Positions 63,800 to 64,000 of a DNA stretch of 64,000 nt are shown here, piece after piece; positions within the stretch are counted from its first letter, which is position 1; each line of letters starts with the position of its first letter. Where the stretch lies: contig NZ_BMML01000002.1 of assembly GCF_014645815.1 (NCBI RefSeq), positions 325,924 through 389,923 of the forward strand, in the 5' to 3' direction. The notes beneath the pieces are model-generated. The model did not search any database. It had not been told where the DNA came from and saw only the letters and a program-made list of their open reading frames with translations. The position numbers were made by a program, and so were the translations under genes. The stretch comes from Streptomyces fuscichromogenes. GTDB taxonomy: Bacteria > Actinomycetota > Actinomycetes > Streptomycetales > Streptomycetaceae.

Positions 63800-64000
63800 G
63801 GGGGGAATTCCTTTGCGGCGGGTGAGCGGGCTCTCGTACGAGCGGCGTACGAGTCGGTCCAGTGAAACGGAGGTGGACTGATTCCTGAACCTTTGAATCC
63901 GGATCGTTACTTGAGGTTTTCCTGAGCTTCTGTAGTGTTGCTCACAATTTCCGGTGCCCAGCCCCGCCCCTGCCATGCGTTCACGCCCATGTCACACTCA
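63800..64000. other. Upstream region of the permease gene
   Basis: The 201 bases to the window edge hold the AT-richer promoter region of the permease (minus strand), with no full consensus promoter that I can name, and no gene that fits. Confidence 0.5.

Overview
The window looks like a chromosomal core segment of a Streptomyces or a close relative. GC content is very high throughout, third codon positions are almost all G or C, many starts are GTG, Shine-Dalgarno sites of the GGAGG type are common, and several genes have best-known relatives in streptomycetes (csn operon, ECF42 sigma factor with DGPF partner, Rv2466c-like protein). I see no rRNA, tRNA, CRISPR array, insertion sequence or phage gene.

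Layout. (1) 1-9963, minus strand: a tightly packed signalling cassette reading GlnX-like membrane protein, GlnH-like binding protein, coiled-coil protein, PknG-like kinase, PP2C phosphatase, vWA protein and a zinc-ribbon protein that runs off the window. (2) 10287-17007, minus strand: csnR-E-F-G-H-K, a ROK repressor, an ABC importer, a GH4 glycosidase and a sugar kinase for amino-sugar (chitosan) oligosaccharides, with a perfect AGGAAAGTTTCCT operator upstream. (3) 17272-24486: a secreted protein, a small membrane protein, a Uma2 nuclease-like protein, an MscS channel, an HNH nuclease and a PadR/ABC exporter operon. (4) 24684-30454: a small repeat protein coupled to malQ, a small membrane protein, a TetR/flavin monooxygenase divergent pair with clustered operators, and a secreted DUF5707-like protein. 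(5) 30658-48283: aminopeptidase N, asd, a sigma/anti-sigma-like pair behind a triple 22-bp repeat, a large subtilisin, a NUDIX hydrolase, a metallophosphoesterase, a DGPF/ECF42 pair, a glycosyltransferase, an EamA transporter fusion and an AbiEi-like protein. (6) 48491-58642: a second aminopeptidase N, an Rv2466c-like DsbA protein, and an organosulfur uptake and cleavage operon (binding protein, permease, ATPase, flavin monooxygenase, TauD dioxygenase) preceded by a ROK regulator. Two very short cysteine-containing leader ORFs precede the operon and the regulator. (7) 58920-63799: bioY, an LPKTG surface protein, a receptor-like Ser/Thr kinase and an amino-acid permease.

The most interesting parts are the two short Cys-codon leaders in the sulfur locus (57189-57215 and 58556-58642), one followed by a terminator-like hairpin and the other preceded by a perfect 25-bp inverted repeat, and the GlnX/GlnH/PknG cassette in which kinase, phosphatase and a third protein all carry paired N-terminal zinc ribbons. 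Several dispersed Streptomyces-type palindromic repeats are present, one of them inside the reading frame of a kinase.
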